A stretch of 64,000 nucleotides of DNA from RZZS01 sp964491785 (GCA_964491785.1 CAZBGS010000001.1:348462-412461), one strand, 5' to 3'; numbered from the stretch's first letter, positions 53,467 to 62,894 are shown. Numbers and translations: made by a program. Notes: generated by a model from the letters alone, not told the origin.

Positions 53467-54252
53467 TCATGTGAACACCATCAAAAGGTAGAATGCGGCG
53501 ATCAAGGCAGGCCCGAACGGGAAAACTTTTTCGGCAGTGACGAGTCGCCAGATCAGAGCAAGCGCAATTCCAAGCCCCCCGGAGAGTATCATGAACGCCG
53601 GCAATGCGTGAACACCGAGGCCCAGGCCGGCCACGGCGAAGAACTTGACATCGCCAAAGCCGAGCGCGCTCCGGCCTACGATTTTGCCGGTTAGCGCACC
53701 GAGAGTCCATGAAGCAACCCCGTAAATGACAGCGGCAAACAGGCGTGTAACAAGGTACATATAATTCTCGGCCCCGGATGCCACTCTGAAGATAAGCAGA
53801 ATTCCAACCAGAAGCGCGCTTATGGCCACAAGTTGGTCGGGTAATATCATTTCCTCGAAATCTATGAAGGCAAGCGCCACCAGAAAGGGAATCAATGCTG
53901 AAACGATGAAGGCTTCGGCAGTCAGCCCCAGAGACAAAAACGCCGCCGCGCTGGCGAGCATGGATACGAGTTCGACAAGAGGATATCTTAAACTTACGGG
54001 CTTACCACAATGCCTGCATTTACCACGGCTGAAAATAAACGAGAACAATGGAACAAGATCCCGCAAACCGAGAACGGTTCTGCATTCCGGGCAGAAAGAG
54101 CGTTTCAGTTCGCCGGTCATTCTGAACCATGGCAGCCCCCTTGGAATTCGATAAACCAAAGCTGAAGCGAAACTGCCTGTTATAAGACCAAGAAAACTAA
54201 AGATTAAAAGCCCGGCGGAAAAAAACTCCGGGCTCTCTGGCAGAAGATGCAT
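53467..54252 (-). CDS. pilD: Prepilin peptidase (type IV leader peptidase, A24)
   Basis: The 261-residue membrane protein cleaves and methylates prepilins. It has the N-terminal methylase domain with zinc cysteines (CPEC near 54 and CRHC near 79) and a peptidase domain whose two aspartates are in FIDFEEMILPDQL and GFGDVKFF. About eight membrane helices. It follows the TPR gene by 11 bases; a 126-base gap with the palindrome separates it from pilT. Confidence 0.92.
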   Translation of the reverse strand: MHLLPESPEFFSAGLLIFSFLGLITGSFASALVYRIPRGLPWFRMTGELKRSFCPECRTVLGLRDLVPLFSFIFSRGKCRHCGKPVSLRYPLVELVSMLASAAAFLSLGLTAEAFIVSALIPFLVALAFIDFEEMILPDQLVAISALLVGILLIFRVASGAENYMYLVTRLFAAVIYGVASWTLGALTGKIVGRSALGFGDVKFFAVAGLGLGVHALPAFMILSGGLGIALALIWRLVTAEKVFPFGPALIAAFYLLMVFT

Positions 54253-54263
54253 AAAGAACGATC

Positions 54264-55274
54264 CTAGTTACGAAGGACTGAAAGCCGGTCGTAGATTACC
54301 TGGCGGGAAAGCATTCCGTTTTCACCGAAAACGGCATCGGCCTCCAAGGATCTGGAGTAATAATCCACGGCCGTCTGCTTGTCGCCCGCCCGATCGGCGA
54401 CGACAGCCATATTGTAAAGATGCATCGGGTTGGATGGAGCCATACTGCTCGCCATACCGAGATATCTGATGGCTTCCTCGTAGTTGCCAAGCTCCGCGTG
54501 CGCAAGACCGATTTGCGCCGCAATTCCAGGATTTGAAGGATCCTTTTCACGCAATGCGATCAACTCCCGCAGCGCCTCGGCGGGGGAAGCCTCCCTCAGC
54601 AGACCTAACATATTGGCCCTTGCATCAACGTTTTTCGGATAAATATCAAGCATTTTCCTGTACGTATTAATCGCCGATTCCTTTTGGCCGTTCTTCTGGT
54701 AGGCTACGGCGAGTCCCATAAGAATTCGAGGGTCTCTTGAATTCTTTTTTCCGAGATTTTCGTAAAGCTCAACCGCCGAATCATACCGTCCGAGCTTGAC
54801 CGCACGATCCGCAGCGACGAGTTGCGCTTCAGTTGACTGGGCACCGTAATTCTTTTCTACAATCACAAATTTTGAAGCAGGCTCCTTTCGCGGATCCGGC
54901 TTTCTGGGCCCAGCTTCTTTCGGCAGATTGGTTACCGTTGGAATCGCCGCCGAATCATAATAAAGGTCAGGGCCGGGAGCGTCTGGAGATTCGGTCACGC
55001 GTGTGGCCTTGAACTCCGCATTGTCTCCGGCAGGAGGAACCACCTTGCTCTTCGCATCGGGGACGGCAACAGGAGGATTATTGGCAATGGGAAGCGGCAA
55101 GGGAACCGGATCAGTTACCGGATCGATCTGCGCAACCGGAGTTCCTGGTTCAGGTGCCGACTGGGCAGTCGCGAAAGAAGAGGCCCCCAAGATTGCGCAA
55201 ACGCATGAAAGAACGGCAACGCCATTCAGCAGGCCGTATGTTTTCTTCCTGAATCTTGTTGATCTGGCAATCAT
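54264..55274 (-). CDS. TPR repeat protein of the pilus locus (MshN-like)
   Basis: The 336-residue protein has a signal peptide or anchor (LSCVCAILGASSFATA), a Pro/Val-rich linker (about 45-130), and at least four TPR repeats (RYDSAVELYENLGKKN, QKESAINTYRKMLDIYP, NYEEAIRYLGMASSMAP, DKQTAVDYYSRSLEAD). It should be periplasmic. TPR proteins of the MshN or PilF type help secretin or pilus assembly; the match is by plan and place, not by a specific motif. Confidence 0.78.
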   Translation of the reverse strand: MIARSTRFRKKTYGLLNGVAVLSCVCAILGASSFATAQSAPEPGTPVAQIDPVTDPVPLPLPIANNPPVAVPDAKSKVVPPAGDNAEFKATRVTESPDAPGPDLYYDSAAIPTVTNLPKEAGPRKPDPRKEPASKFVIVEKNYGAQSTEAQLVAADRAVKLGRYDSAVELYENLGKKNSRDPRILMGLAVAYQKNGQKESAINTYRKMLDIYPKNVDARANMLGLLREASPAEALRELIALREKDPSNPGIAAQIGLAHAELGNYEEAIRYLGMASSMAPSNPMHLYNMAVVADRAGDKQTAVDYYSRSLEADAVFGENGMLSRQVIYDRLSVLRN

Positions 55275-55376
55275 AATAAAAAACCTTTTTTAATACCGGT
55301 CAGGAGATACGCGCCGTAGCGCGAAGAATTCTTTATTAACCTATCAGAAGAATAAGCAAAAGTGAATCATACTTTA

Positions 55377-56108
55377 TCATGCGGCTTTCTTTTCGATCAT
55401 TTTTAGAAAAGCCCGCTCAAGAATGCTTTCCGATTCCGTGGCAAGCATTTCCTGAGGCGTACCGTTAAAAATTATTGAACCGCTATGCATTACGGCAACA
55501 AGATCACAAATCTCACTCATATCAGAGAGGATATGCGAGCTTAAGAAAATCGTGCGCCCCTCAGATCGGACACTTCCAAGAACATCCTTGACGAGAACTC
55601 TGGCCTTGGGATCGAGACCACTCATTGGTTCGTCAAGTATCATGATCGAGCATCGGGTTAGAATGGTCGCCATAATGCCTAGCTTCTGCCGCATCCCTTT
55701 CGAATAGGTATTTACCCTGTTCTTTAATGCCGCCGGATCGAGCGCAAGTTTCCCGGCCATCAAATCTGCGGCTTTCGAATCGAATTGCTGACCGTACAGT
55801 CTCATACTGAATTTGATGAACTCATAGCCACTCAAGAATGAAGGTGGGTCGAACCTTTCAGGAAGATAGGCGAAAAGCGCCTTGCTTTCAGGCGCCTTGT
55901 TCGAACGACCTTCAATTTCGATGCTTCCTTCGTTGGTATCCCTAAGACCCAGCATTGCCTTAATCAGCGTGGTCTTACCGGCGCCATTCAGGCCAATAAG
56001 TCCAAAAGTTTTGCCTTTACTTACAGATAAATTGATATCCCTGATTACTGGCTGCTTGCCGTAACCAACGCTTACATTCTGTATGTTCAGTATCGGGATG
56101 TCAGACAT
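55377..56108 (-). CDS. ABC transporter ATP-binding protein
   Basis: The 243-residue ATPase has Walker A GLNGAGKTTLIKAM (about 38), signature YSKGMRQKLGIMA, Walker B IMILDEPMSGLDP and switch His in FLSSHILSD. It is of the drug/Nos/Gld ABC-2 type. It follows the MshK-like gene by 3 bases inside the pilus operon. Its likely permease is encoded 6.3 kb away at 48.3 kb, in the same locus. Confidence 0.88.
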   Translation of the reverse strand: MSDIPILNIQNVSVGYGKQPVIRDINLSVSKGKTFGLIGLNGAGKTTLIKAMLGLRDTNEGSIEIEGRSNKAPESKALFAYLPERFDPPSFLSGYEFIKFSMRLYGQQFDSKAADLMAGKLALDPAALKNRVNTYSKGMRQKLGIMATILTRCSIMILDEPMSGLDPKARVLVKDVLGSVRSEGRTIFLSSHILSDMSEICDLVAVMHSGSIIFNGTPQEMLATESESILERAFLKMIEKKAA

Positions 56109-56111
56109 CTA

Positions 56112-56738
56112 TCAACCTGGCAGGAATATTCTTGTGTCCAGATTGAACCTCTGATGTGGCCTTAGACGAACCGGGAAAATAATATTGGTGAAAGAATCGT
56201 ACCATTTTATATCGATATACTCGCCGGTTACCTTAAGGTCGTGGATCTGCTCAGGCATTGCCTTTGGAGTAACCCGCTGGCCATTGAGCCAGACAGTCCA
56301 GTCTTTTTCGCTTCTGTAGGTAATTCCTCCCAAAACTAGTTCTCTAGCGCCGGAACTGGCTCCAGCGCCTGCATCTCCGCTCGAGCTTGGCTGGTTGCTG
56401 ATACCGCGACGATATTCCTTGATAAGCGCCTGCGTCCATGGTGAGAAAAACAGAGATGGAATGGATCTTGGATCGGGCAGATCCCATTCGTAAAAGGAAA
56501 GTCCGCCTCTGTCCAGCCGAGGGTCTGTTTCAAGAGCCGGAGCAACTACCGGCTGATCCGCCGGAGTCGTCGGATCTTTTAGATCGCTCATATCAAGCTG
56601 ATTGATGACGGGGGATTCCGCAGGAAATGGGGATACCTGAGAGAATGCGACACTCCCGGCCATAAACCAAAAAGCGACAGTGGCAACCCCAAAAAACCTT
56701 GCCGCAGGTAATAATTTATTTTTAATGACGCCGCTCAT
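56112..56738 (-). CDS. Pilus assembly protein, MshK/PilP-like
   Basis: The 208-residue protein has an N-terminal anchor or signal peptide (FFGVATVAFWFMAGSVAFSQ), a Pro/Asp-rich linker, and a small beta domain at the end (LVLGGITYRSEKDWTVWLNG, then GEYIDIKWYDSFTNIIF). The LxLxGIxYxxxxxWxVWLNG form is like MshK and PilP, which link the inner platform to the secretin. It begins at the base after the PilO-like stop. Confidence 0.68.
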   Translation of the reverse strand: MSGVIKNKLLPAARFFGVATVAFWFMAGSVAFSQVSPFPAESPVINQLDMSDLKDPTTPADQPVVAPALETDPRLDRGGLSFYEWDLPDPRSIPSLFFSPWTQALIKEYRRGISNQPSSSGDAGAGASSGARELVLGGITYRSEKDWTVWLNGQRVTPKAMPEQIHDLKVTGEYIDIKWYDSFTNIIFPVRLRPHQRFNLDTRIFLPG

Positions 56739-57395
56739 CTACAGCCCCCGCCCCGGAAGTTCGCCTGAAGTTTTTATCTGATCTTCAGGGAGAATGGTTC
56801 TCCATGTGAAATCAATTTTCGCACGTACAAGAACAACCGGGGTTCCTGAACCGATCTGCCTTAAAACGCTTTCTGTAACGTCCTGCGATTTAATGACTTC
56901 CATTTTGTCAAAACTGACATGCCCCGGAAAACTTGTCTTAAGGAGATATATGAAACGATAAATGTCTATATCGTCGAGAGCGTCAATCTCGACATTGAAT
57001 GGACTGCTCAGAACGATATGGCCAGCCTTCTTGATTTCGTCGTTTGTCTCCAGAGATGCTGGTTTTATTGTATACTTGATGGCCAAAACACGTGAAAGCT
57101 CGCGAATTTCTTCTATTCTTTCTCTGGCAAGGATCCTGTCCTGAGCACTGAAAAATCCCAGTTGTTTTAACTTTTCGAAAGTCCCCTGCTGCTCCAGCAG
57201 CTTTTCCCTCTCAAGTTGGAGGCTGGAAATGTCGGTTTCGCGGGAAGAGATCTGCCCCTGAACCCGCCTGACCTCTTTGGAAAGCTGATCTTTCTGAGGC
57301 TCAAGATATAGATAGAAACCAGCCGCCAGCAAAGCGTTTAAAATCACCATAGTTAAAAGAACCAGCAGGCGACGACCACCAATTACGCTAATCAT
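56739..57395 (-). CDS. Pilus assembly protein, PilO/MshJ-like
   Basis: The 218-residue protein has one N-terminal membrane helix (LLVLLTMVILNALLAAGFYL), a coiled coil (about 30-75) and a ferredoxin-like C-terminal domain (HIVLSSPFNVEIDALDDIDI), the PilO/MshJ plan. It forms the inner membrane alignment complex with the PilM-PilN-like protein, whose gene it overlaps by 4 bases (ATGA). Confidence 0.75.
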   Translation of the reverse strand: MISVIGGRRLLVLLTMVILNALLAAGFYLYLEPQKDQLSKEVRRVQGQISSRETDISSLQLEREKLLEQQGTFEKLKQLGFFSAQDRILARERIEEIRELSRVLAIKYTIKPASLETNDEIKKAGHIVLSSPFNVEIDALDDIDIYRFIYLLKTSFPGHVSFDKMEVIKSQDVTESVLRQIGSGTPVVLVRAKIDFTWRTILPEDQIKTSGELPGRGL

Positions 57396-59005
57396 TGAAC
57401 CCGCCTCCTGATAATCATTTCAGGTGAATAATCTTCTTCTTCCTTGATGCTTTGCACCACGCCCTGAGAACCCGAAACTTCTACGTTGTAGTTATTGTCG
57501 TATGGCTTTTTATGAATAATTACTTCAGCATCTTTCATATTGTCCTGAATGCGGTCGCGCAGGCTTTCGAAAACCGCATTGGCCCTTGTCGGCCCCATCG
57601 AGGCAGGCATGCGCATCATGAACATTGCCTGCAAGTATATCCGGTTTTCGTTCTGGTCATTCTGGTACTGGTCTTTGACGACGACCTGATTAACGACCTT
57701 GCTAACTTTAACCAGTTCAAGTTTAGAATCCGTTCCAAGCGACTGGCCAATCTTCTTAAACAGATCCAGCGGCTCCATATCCGATTTTTGCAAGTTTGTA
57801 TATGCCTGAAGCGTACCCTGTACCAATTCGACATCAAAACCCATCGCCTTCTTGCGCTCGACTTCCTCCTGATACTGTGCCTCGACCTGATTGAGCCGCA
57901 GGTGTGAACTGTCCAGCTTGTCGTTGAGCGTCAGCAAATCCTGGGAAGCAACTGAAGCCTGCCAAAGATGGAACAAAGCGCCGGCCAGAAGCAATATTGT
58001 GAAGAATGCGGCTACCTGTCTCGGCTTGTGAATATTGGCTACTTCTCTGGCGTGCATCGGGAGAAGCAACCCTCGTTTCCTGCCTGCCCATGCGGCATGC
58101 AGTGAGTCGGCATAACGCTCCTCTTCCTGCCGGCCGATCTTGATGCCGATAAGACGTGCAGCCTCGGTAACCGTAAGAGTTGTAAGATGACATGGGGTTT
58201 CGATCTTATCGCTCAACTGATCGCCGGTCTCAGGATTTGCGATTACGATCACTTCCAGGCCATCTTCAGGCGAATAACCGAAACGGCTTAGGTAGCTCAT
58301 GGTAGCGCTGAATTCCTGAAGAACCTCGCTAATCCAGAGTTTTGAATCAATGTCAGTATCGACGATCGGCGTCATCCGGGTAAGCGCCAGTTCGCCGCTC
58401 CTGACAACAATCTGACGCAGTCCGCCATTCTGGTGCTGGCCGATGAAAACGACCCATTTGGCTTTTGTTCCCGCCTTGCGCGAAAGCTTGTCCGCGAGAT
58501 TTTTTACAAGATCAGACGATTCCACCGGAAGCAGGCCAAAGCCCGCAATCGGGGCCATGGAACGCCTAACGGCATCGATAACCTTCTTATAGTTTTCTCC
58601 TCCCGGGATGGCCGAGAAGAGGTACAGCCCCCCACTTCCGGCTGGAGTTTGAGGAGAGGGTTTCGCCGCGCTTTCCCTGAGCTTTAATGCGGCCCTTACA
58701 TTATACTGAGGAAAAACAATTCTCAGCTTTCTATCCAGCACATTGCCACGGTCGAACAAACCAACTTTTGGCATTCGCTCCTTGCGGTAATGCTGTTCGA
58801 CCATATCGTAAAGCATCAGAACCGGGCGGGAGTTACAATCTTTGGATATTATTCCTGCCACTGTTTCGGCGAATCCAGCATCATCCCATGGAACCGAAGC
58901 GACAAATCTGGTCACCGACATGCCGGCGTTATAAATATATAAAGCATCATCGCCGATAAGAAGGACACAGCGGGACGGGCTAATATTTGGCAGCGAAATA
59001 GTCAT
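57392..59005 (-). CDS. Pilus assembly protein with PilM-like and PilN-like halves (MshI-like)
   Basis: The 537-residue protein has a cytoplasmic actin-like N-terminal half similar in layout to PilM (LLIGDDALYIYNAG, and KWVVFIGQHQNGGLRQIVV), a single membrane helix at about 330-348 (AAFFTILLLAGALFHLW), a coiled coil (about 355-400) and a PilN-like periplasmic half ending ...NYNVEVSGSQG. The fusion is like MshI. It would tie the inner platform to the ATPase GspE. Family match is by plan; no catalytic motif is expected. Confidence 0.72.
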   Translation of the reverse strand: MTISLPNISPSRCVLLIGDDALYIYNAGMSVTRFVASVPWDDAGFAETVAGIISKDCNSRPVLMLYDMVEQHYRKERMPKVGLFDRGNVLDRKLRIVFPQYNVRAALKLRESAAKPSPQTPAGSGGLYLFSAIPGGENYKKVIDAVRRSMAPIAGFGLLPVESSDLVKNLADKLSRKAGTKAKWVVFIGQHQNGGLRQIVVRSGELALTRMTPIVDTDIDSKLWISEVLQEFSATMSYLSRFGYSPEDGLEVIVIANPETGDQLSDKIETPCHLTTLTVTEAARLIGIKIGRQEEERYADSLHAAWAGRKRGLLLPMHAREVANIHKPRQVAAFFTILLLAGALFHLWQASVASQDLLTLNDKLDSSHLRLNQVEAQYQEEVERKKAMGFDVELVQGTLQAYTNLQKSDMEPLDLFKKIGQSLGTDSKLELVKVSKVVNQVVVKDQYQNDQNENRIYLQAMFMMRMPASMGPTRANAVFESLRDRIQDNMKDAEVIIHKKPYDNNYNVEVSGSQGVVQSIKEEEDYSPEMIIRRRVQ

Positions 59006-59008
59006 GCA

Positions 59009-60223
59009 TTAAAACTCAAGATTTTCAAAGCTGGAATAGATCGGGCCGAAAACTCCAGCCGCAATCCACATTATCATACCCCCAAGTAACATGGTAAGGA
59101 AAGGCTCAATCATAGCAATAAGCGCCTGAACCGATTCATCGACGTCGGCGGTATAGAATTCCGAAACCTGCTCAAGAACCGTGCTCAGGTTACCAGACTC
59201 CTCCCCAATCCTCAGCATGCGTACAACCATGCTCGGGAATTCTCCGCAGGCGTTAAATGCCTCCGATAAGGGGCTACCATTCTGAACTGAGACATAAACA
59301 TTATCCAGCGCCTCGGACAGCGCCAGGTTGGACACAGTCGCCTGCGAGGATCTTAGGGCGCGAAGGACATCGATACCACTAAAATAAAGCGCCGCGAAAG
59401 TCTGACAGAATCTGGCGATATTTATTTTGCGTATAAGCGGGCCTGCAATCGGCATGGTGATATAGAACATGTCAATCCGGTAGGCTATCTCCTTCGACAT
59501 CCGCCGGGCCGTCATGATTAGAATGAATATTATTACCGGGGCCGCAAGAACCGCCCACCAGTATTCCTTGAAGAAATCGGATGTGGCAATAAGAGAAGTC
59601 GTGTACCAGGGCAGTTCCTGACCGATGTTCCGGATGAACCCTACGATCTGCGGGACGACGAAACCCATCATGATGACGACTGTCAGTATAACCACGACCA
59701 CAAGGATGATCGGGTACCGGGTCGCCTTGCGAATCTTTGCCTGCATCTGGTCAACCCATTTCAGGTATTTGACCAGTTGCAGGTAGGAGGAACTCATATC
59801 GCCGGTTTCCTCGCCGGAGGCAATCAGGGATATGTACAGATTGGTAAAAATCTTCGGATGCCGAGCCATTGATTCCGACAGGGAGCTTCCTTCGGAAACA
59901 TCGCGGTATATTTCCGACATTATATCACGCAAGGCATCGTTATCCGTGGTGTCCCTGATATCGGCAAGCGCGTCCAGCATCGGCACGCCGGCGGACTGCA
60001 TCTGCTCCATGTGAACGAAAAGCTGTATAAGGTCGCGAATTCTAACCCGGTTAAGGTAAATACCGAATGAATTAAGCGCTTTTTTCCTGATTTTTGCGCA
60101 CTGAACAAGCTCCATGCCCGATGTTTGAAGCTGGTTGTACAAATCAACTTCATTGGCTGCAGAGATGACGCCCCTTATCGGACGGCCCCGGCTGTTTACC
60201 GCTCTGTACTTATAGCGTTCGAT
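59009..60223 (-). CDS. mshG: Inner membrane platform protein GspF/MshG, apparently with ATC start
   Basis: The protein has the GspF/PilC plan: two T2SSF domains (LFVHMEQMQSAGVPMLDALAD and CQTFAALYFSGIDVLRALR) and three membrane helices. The first ATG or TTG in frame (TTG 60142) would cut into the conserved N-terminus. Conserved residues RYKYRAVNSRGRPIRGVIS lie upstream of it, and the frame is open to a TAG at about 60230. Between that stop and the conserved part there is no ATG, GTG or TTG. ATC at 60223, 6 bases after AGGGG, is the best candidate, giving 404 residues. A sequencing error is the alternative. Confidence 0.88.
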   Translation of the reverse strand: MERYKYRAVNSRGRPIRGVISAANEVDLYNQLQTSGMELVQCAKIRKKALNSFGIYLNRVRIRDLIQLFVHMEQMQSAGVPMLDALADIRDTTDNDALRDIMSEIYRDVSEGSSLSESMARHPKIFTNLYISLIASGEETGDMSSSYLQLVKYLKWVDQMQAKIRKATRYPIILVVVVILTVVIMMGFVVPQIVGFIRNIGQELPWYTTSLIATSDFFKEYWWAVLAAPVIIFILIMTARRMSKEIAYRIDMFYITMPIAGPLIRKINIARFCQTFAALYFSGIDVLRALRSSQATVSNLALSEALDNVYVSVQNGSPLSEAFNACGEFPSMVVRMLRIGEESGNLSTVLEQVSEFYTADVDESVQALIAMIEPFLTMLLGGMIMWIAAGVFGPIYSSFENLEF

Positions 60224-60247
60224 GGTTCGCCCCTATTTTAGACAGAT

Positions 60248-62191
60248 TTATTTACTGACGTTTACTTTCTTGGAAACTTCTTCGATGCTGGTAACACCTT
60301 CAAGAACCTTAAGCATGCCATCGTCTTTCATGCTTTTGAAGCCTTTTTGTTTGGCTGTCCTTACTAAATCAGATTTTGTACCTTCCGCGGCGATCACATC
60401 GTCTAGTTCCTCATCGAACAAAAGGATCTCGGCAACGGCGATCCGGCCTTTGTATCCCTGGCCGGCACAGGTCTTGCAGCCCCCCTGCCTTGCCTTGAAA
60501 ATTCTTGGCGGCTTTGCGGGATCGACGCCCATCAAATCGCATTCTTCGGCGGCGGCGGTGTATTCGATTCTGCAATCTGAGCATAATCTGCGAACCAGAC
60601 GCTGGGCGAATACGGCTATGATTGCGCCCGCGACCATGCCCGGCTTTAATCCCAGATCGAAAAGCCTTGGGATCGCCCCGAAAGAATCGTTAGTGTGAAG
60701 AGTAGTATATACTTGGTGACCGGTCATCGCCGCCTTAAGCGCCATTCCTGCGGTGACTCCATCCCGGATTTCCCCGATAAATATAATATCCGGATCCTGA
60801 CGAAGCATAGCCCTGATACCATCGGCAAATTCGAGAATTCCATCCTTGACCTGCGTTTGCCGAATCATCGGCAGCGAGTATTCGACAGGGTCTTCGAGAG
60901 TCTGGACGTTAACCTCGACATTGTTTATTTCATTAAGCATAGAATAAAGCGAAGTCGTCTTGCCGCTGCCGGTAGGCCCGGTGACGATGATGATTCCCTC
61001 CGGCCTGCTTTGCGCCTTGCGGATTTTCCTCAGGTTTTCCTCGCTGAATCCCAGGCCTTCCAGGGGCATGATGCTCTGGCTTTTGTCGAGTACGCGCAGG
61101 ACTATGTTTTCGCCGTAAACCGTTGGGAGCGACGACACCCGAAAGTCGGCTTCCCGACCGCCAACGTTCAGGTTAAAGCGCCCGTCCTGCGGAGTAAGCT
61201 TGTCGGCAATGTCCATACCGGAAAGGATTTTTATTCGCTGCGAAACAGCGTTCCAGTGGCGCTTGTGAAGAATCTGGGCGGTAAACAGAACCCCGTCCTT
61301 ACGATTGCGCAAGCGGATAAAATTCTCTTCAGGTTCAAAGTGAAGGTCGGAGCAGCCGGTCTTGACGGCATCGGAAACGAGAGCATTAACAAGTCTGACT
61401 ACCGGGTGTGTATAGGCCTGCATCTCCGAGAGCTTGGTTATATCGGTTTCAGTCTCGTTTTCCAGCTCTTCAAGAATTTCGCTGATCGAACTCGCGTAGC
61501 CATAGGCGGCGTCGATTGCATCGGAAATGATTGAGCCAGTGGTCACAAGAGGTTTGAAGGTGGCCCCTTTGGGGAAGATTCTTCGTAAAGTATCAAGCGC
61601 AACGACGTCATAGGGGTCAGCCATCGCAATATGAACTTCCATCCTGCCGACAGTGCCGCTTAGAGCAACCGGCAGAACCTGAAGCTTGAGAGCGTCTGCT
61701 TTGGGCAGATAGGAGAGTGCGTCTCCATCGACAATTGTATGCTTTGGATTGAAAACATCATGGCCAGAAGATTCTGCAAGAAAAGAAGTCAGGGTTTCTT
61801 CATCTATAAACCCGAGTTCGACAAGGATTGCCCCAAGCATCTTGCCCGAGAGCTTTTTCTCCTGAAGGGCGACGTTGAGTTGGTCTTCTGATATAATTCC
61901 AAGAGCGACAAGGCGTTCGCCAATTCGCCCTTTACCTAAACCCTGCCCGCTTTCCCCCTCGCCAGACACGATGTTCTTACCGGTCGGAACATGATCCTCG
62001 CCCTGATCCAGGCCGGCGGCACGATCAAGCCTGAAGCGTACCGGTAAAGAAAATCTGGAAGAATCGTTTATGTCTTCCTTTCCGACCACTTCCGCCTGGC
62101 TCAAGGGTTCAAGGCCAACAACCTCAAGCTCTTCTGCGGCCATAATCTTCTTTCCGGCAGAAATTCGGTTTTTCTCAGTTTTCTTATTCAT
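60248..62191 (-). CDS. mshE: Pilus assembly ATPase GspE/MshE
   Basis: The 647-residue protein powers pilus extension. It has an N-terminal MshEN domain (LVALGIISEDQLNVALQEKK and LGAILVELGFIDEETLTSFL), and a T2SSE ATPase domain with Walker A VTGPTGSGKTTSLY (about 400), Asp box TLEDPVEYSL, Walker B DPDIIFIGEIRDG and His box TTLHTNDSFGAI. A zinc cluster CSDC ... CKTC (about 543-580) is intact. The start MNKKTEKNR has only a weak binding site. It heads the pilus operon. Confidence 0.92.
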   Translation of the reverse strand: MNKKTEKNRISAGKKIMAAEELEVVGLEPLSQAEVVGKEDINDSSRFSLPVRFRLDRAAGLDQGEDHVPTGKNIVSGEGESGQGLGKGRIGERLVALGIISEDQLNVALQEKKLSGKMLGAILVELGFIDEETLTSFLAESSGHDVFNPKHTIVDGDALSYLPKADALKLQVLPVALSGTVGRMEVHIAMADPYDVVALDTLRRIFPKGATFKPLVTTGSIISDAIDAAYGYASSISEILEELENETETDITKLSEMQAYTHPVVRLVNALVSDAVKTGCSDLHFEPEENFIRLRNRKDGVLFTAQILHKRHWNAVSQRIKILSGMDIADKLTPQDGRFNLNVGGREADFRVSSLPTVYGENIVLRVLDKSQSIMPLEGLGFSEENLRKIRKAQSRPEGIIIVTGPTGSGKTTSLYSMLNEINNVEVNVQTLEDPVEYSLPMIRQTQVKDGILEFADGIRAMLRQDPDIIFIGEIRDGVTAGMALKAAMTGHQVYTTLHTNDSFGAIPRLFDLGLKPGMVAGAIIAVFAQRLVRRLCSDCRIEYTAAAEECDLMGVDPAKPPRIFKARQGGCKTCAGQGYKGRIAVAEILLFDEELDDVIAAEGTKSDLVRTAKQKGFKSMKDDGMLKVLEGVTSIEEVSKKVNVSK

Positions 62192-62473
62192 AAGATACGC
62201 TTAAGCCTCTTGAAGCTGGAACTATCAATACATTTTTAAACTAAAGTTACAAACAAATGGTTAATGTAAGTAATTGATTAATAATGTATTTTTCATAATC
62301 GCCAAAGGCGGCAATCTGAATATTACCATTATCAAAGCTATCAGGGAATTTTTTCCAGAGCGATATACAGGATTAAGCAAGACCTGCACAGCTTTCCCGT
62401 TCCGGCAGCTGCTCAGGGCATATTCAGACAATTATTATCGAACGCCCTGAACCGAAAATTTACATATGAGAAA
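62192..62473. other. AT-rich leader of the pilus operon
   Basis: About 280 bases with no gene. AT-rich blocks near 62220-62300 must hold the minus-strand promoter of the pilus operon. TTGTAA with ATTGAT about 17 bases later is the nearest match, but it is weak. Nothing else was recognised. Confidence 0.4.
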
Positions 62474-62518
62474 TGGCGCGCCCGAAGAGATTCGAACTCC
62501 TAACCTTCTGATCCGTAG
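62474..62518 (-). other. 3' remnant of an arginine tRNA gene, likely attachment site
   Basis: On the minus strand the DNA reads as the 3' half of a tRNA: anticodon loop CTACGGA (ACG, Arg), the right anticodon arm, T arm AGGAG-TTCGAAT-CTCTT, acceptor strand CGGGCGC, G and an encoded CCA. The DNA on the 5' side does not pair with it: acceptor, D arm and left anticodon arm are missing, so it is not a working tRNA. Such 3' remnants mark the far end of elements that integrate at tRNA genes. Its orientation puts the element, and the intact gene, to the right. Confidence 0.7.
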
Positions 62519-62660
62519 CATCATTCAGCCCGTTTCGTCAAGCTACGCCATTGCCCTCTAAAACCACATTTTGTCCTGCAATATCAGCGACTTAGTTCTT
62601 GTCAGGCCCTTTAGTTTACTTTATACTGCCAGCTGATTTCGATGCAGGCTTAGTGCAAAT

Positions 62661-62894
62661 TCAGTATTCCCGGAGATCCTCCGAAGAATCAGATTGGAAC
62701 ATTCTGGCCAGTACGCTCGGTTCGTTGAAGCGTGATCGCACATCCGCTTCTGTTTCAGGATCAAGGCCAAGAGCACTAATACGGCTGTCCAGATCCCCCG
62801 TTAAAGCTGCGTAATTGCTATACGATGTAGTAATCGTTTGTTTAGTAAAACTATATGTAACTGCGGGATGCGGCTGAAGCAGGGACAAACTCAT
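62661..62894 (-). CDS. Small hypothetical protein in the right-hand island
   Basis: A 77-residue product, not recognised. ATG 62894 has AAGGAG eight bases upstream; the frame extends 51 bases further but without support. The sequence has a Ser/Thr-rich first half and an acidic second half (DLDSRISALGLDPETEADV). It lies just inside the tRNA remnant and follows the membrane protein gene by 13 bases. Confidence 0.55.
   Translation of the reverse strand: MSLSLLQPHPAVTYSFTKQTITTSYSNYAALTGDLDSRISALGLDPETEADVRSRFNEPSVLARMFQSDSSEDLREY

Noticed and set aside
62474..62550. A complete tRNA gene
   Set aside because: The span from the CCA end is the right length, about 77 bases, and GTAGCT occurs near the expected D arm, but the 5' acceptor strand, D arm and left anticodon arm do not pair, so only the 3' half is tRNA.
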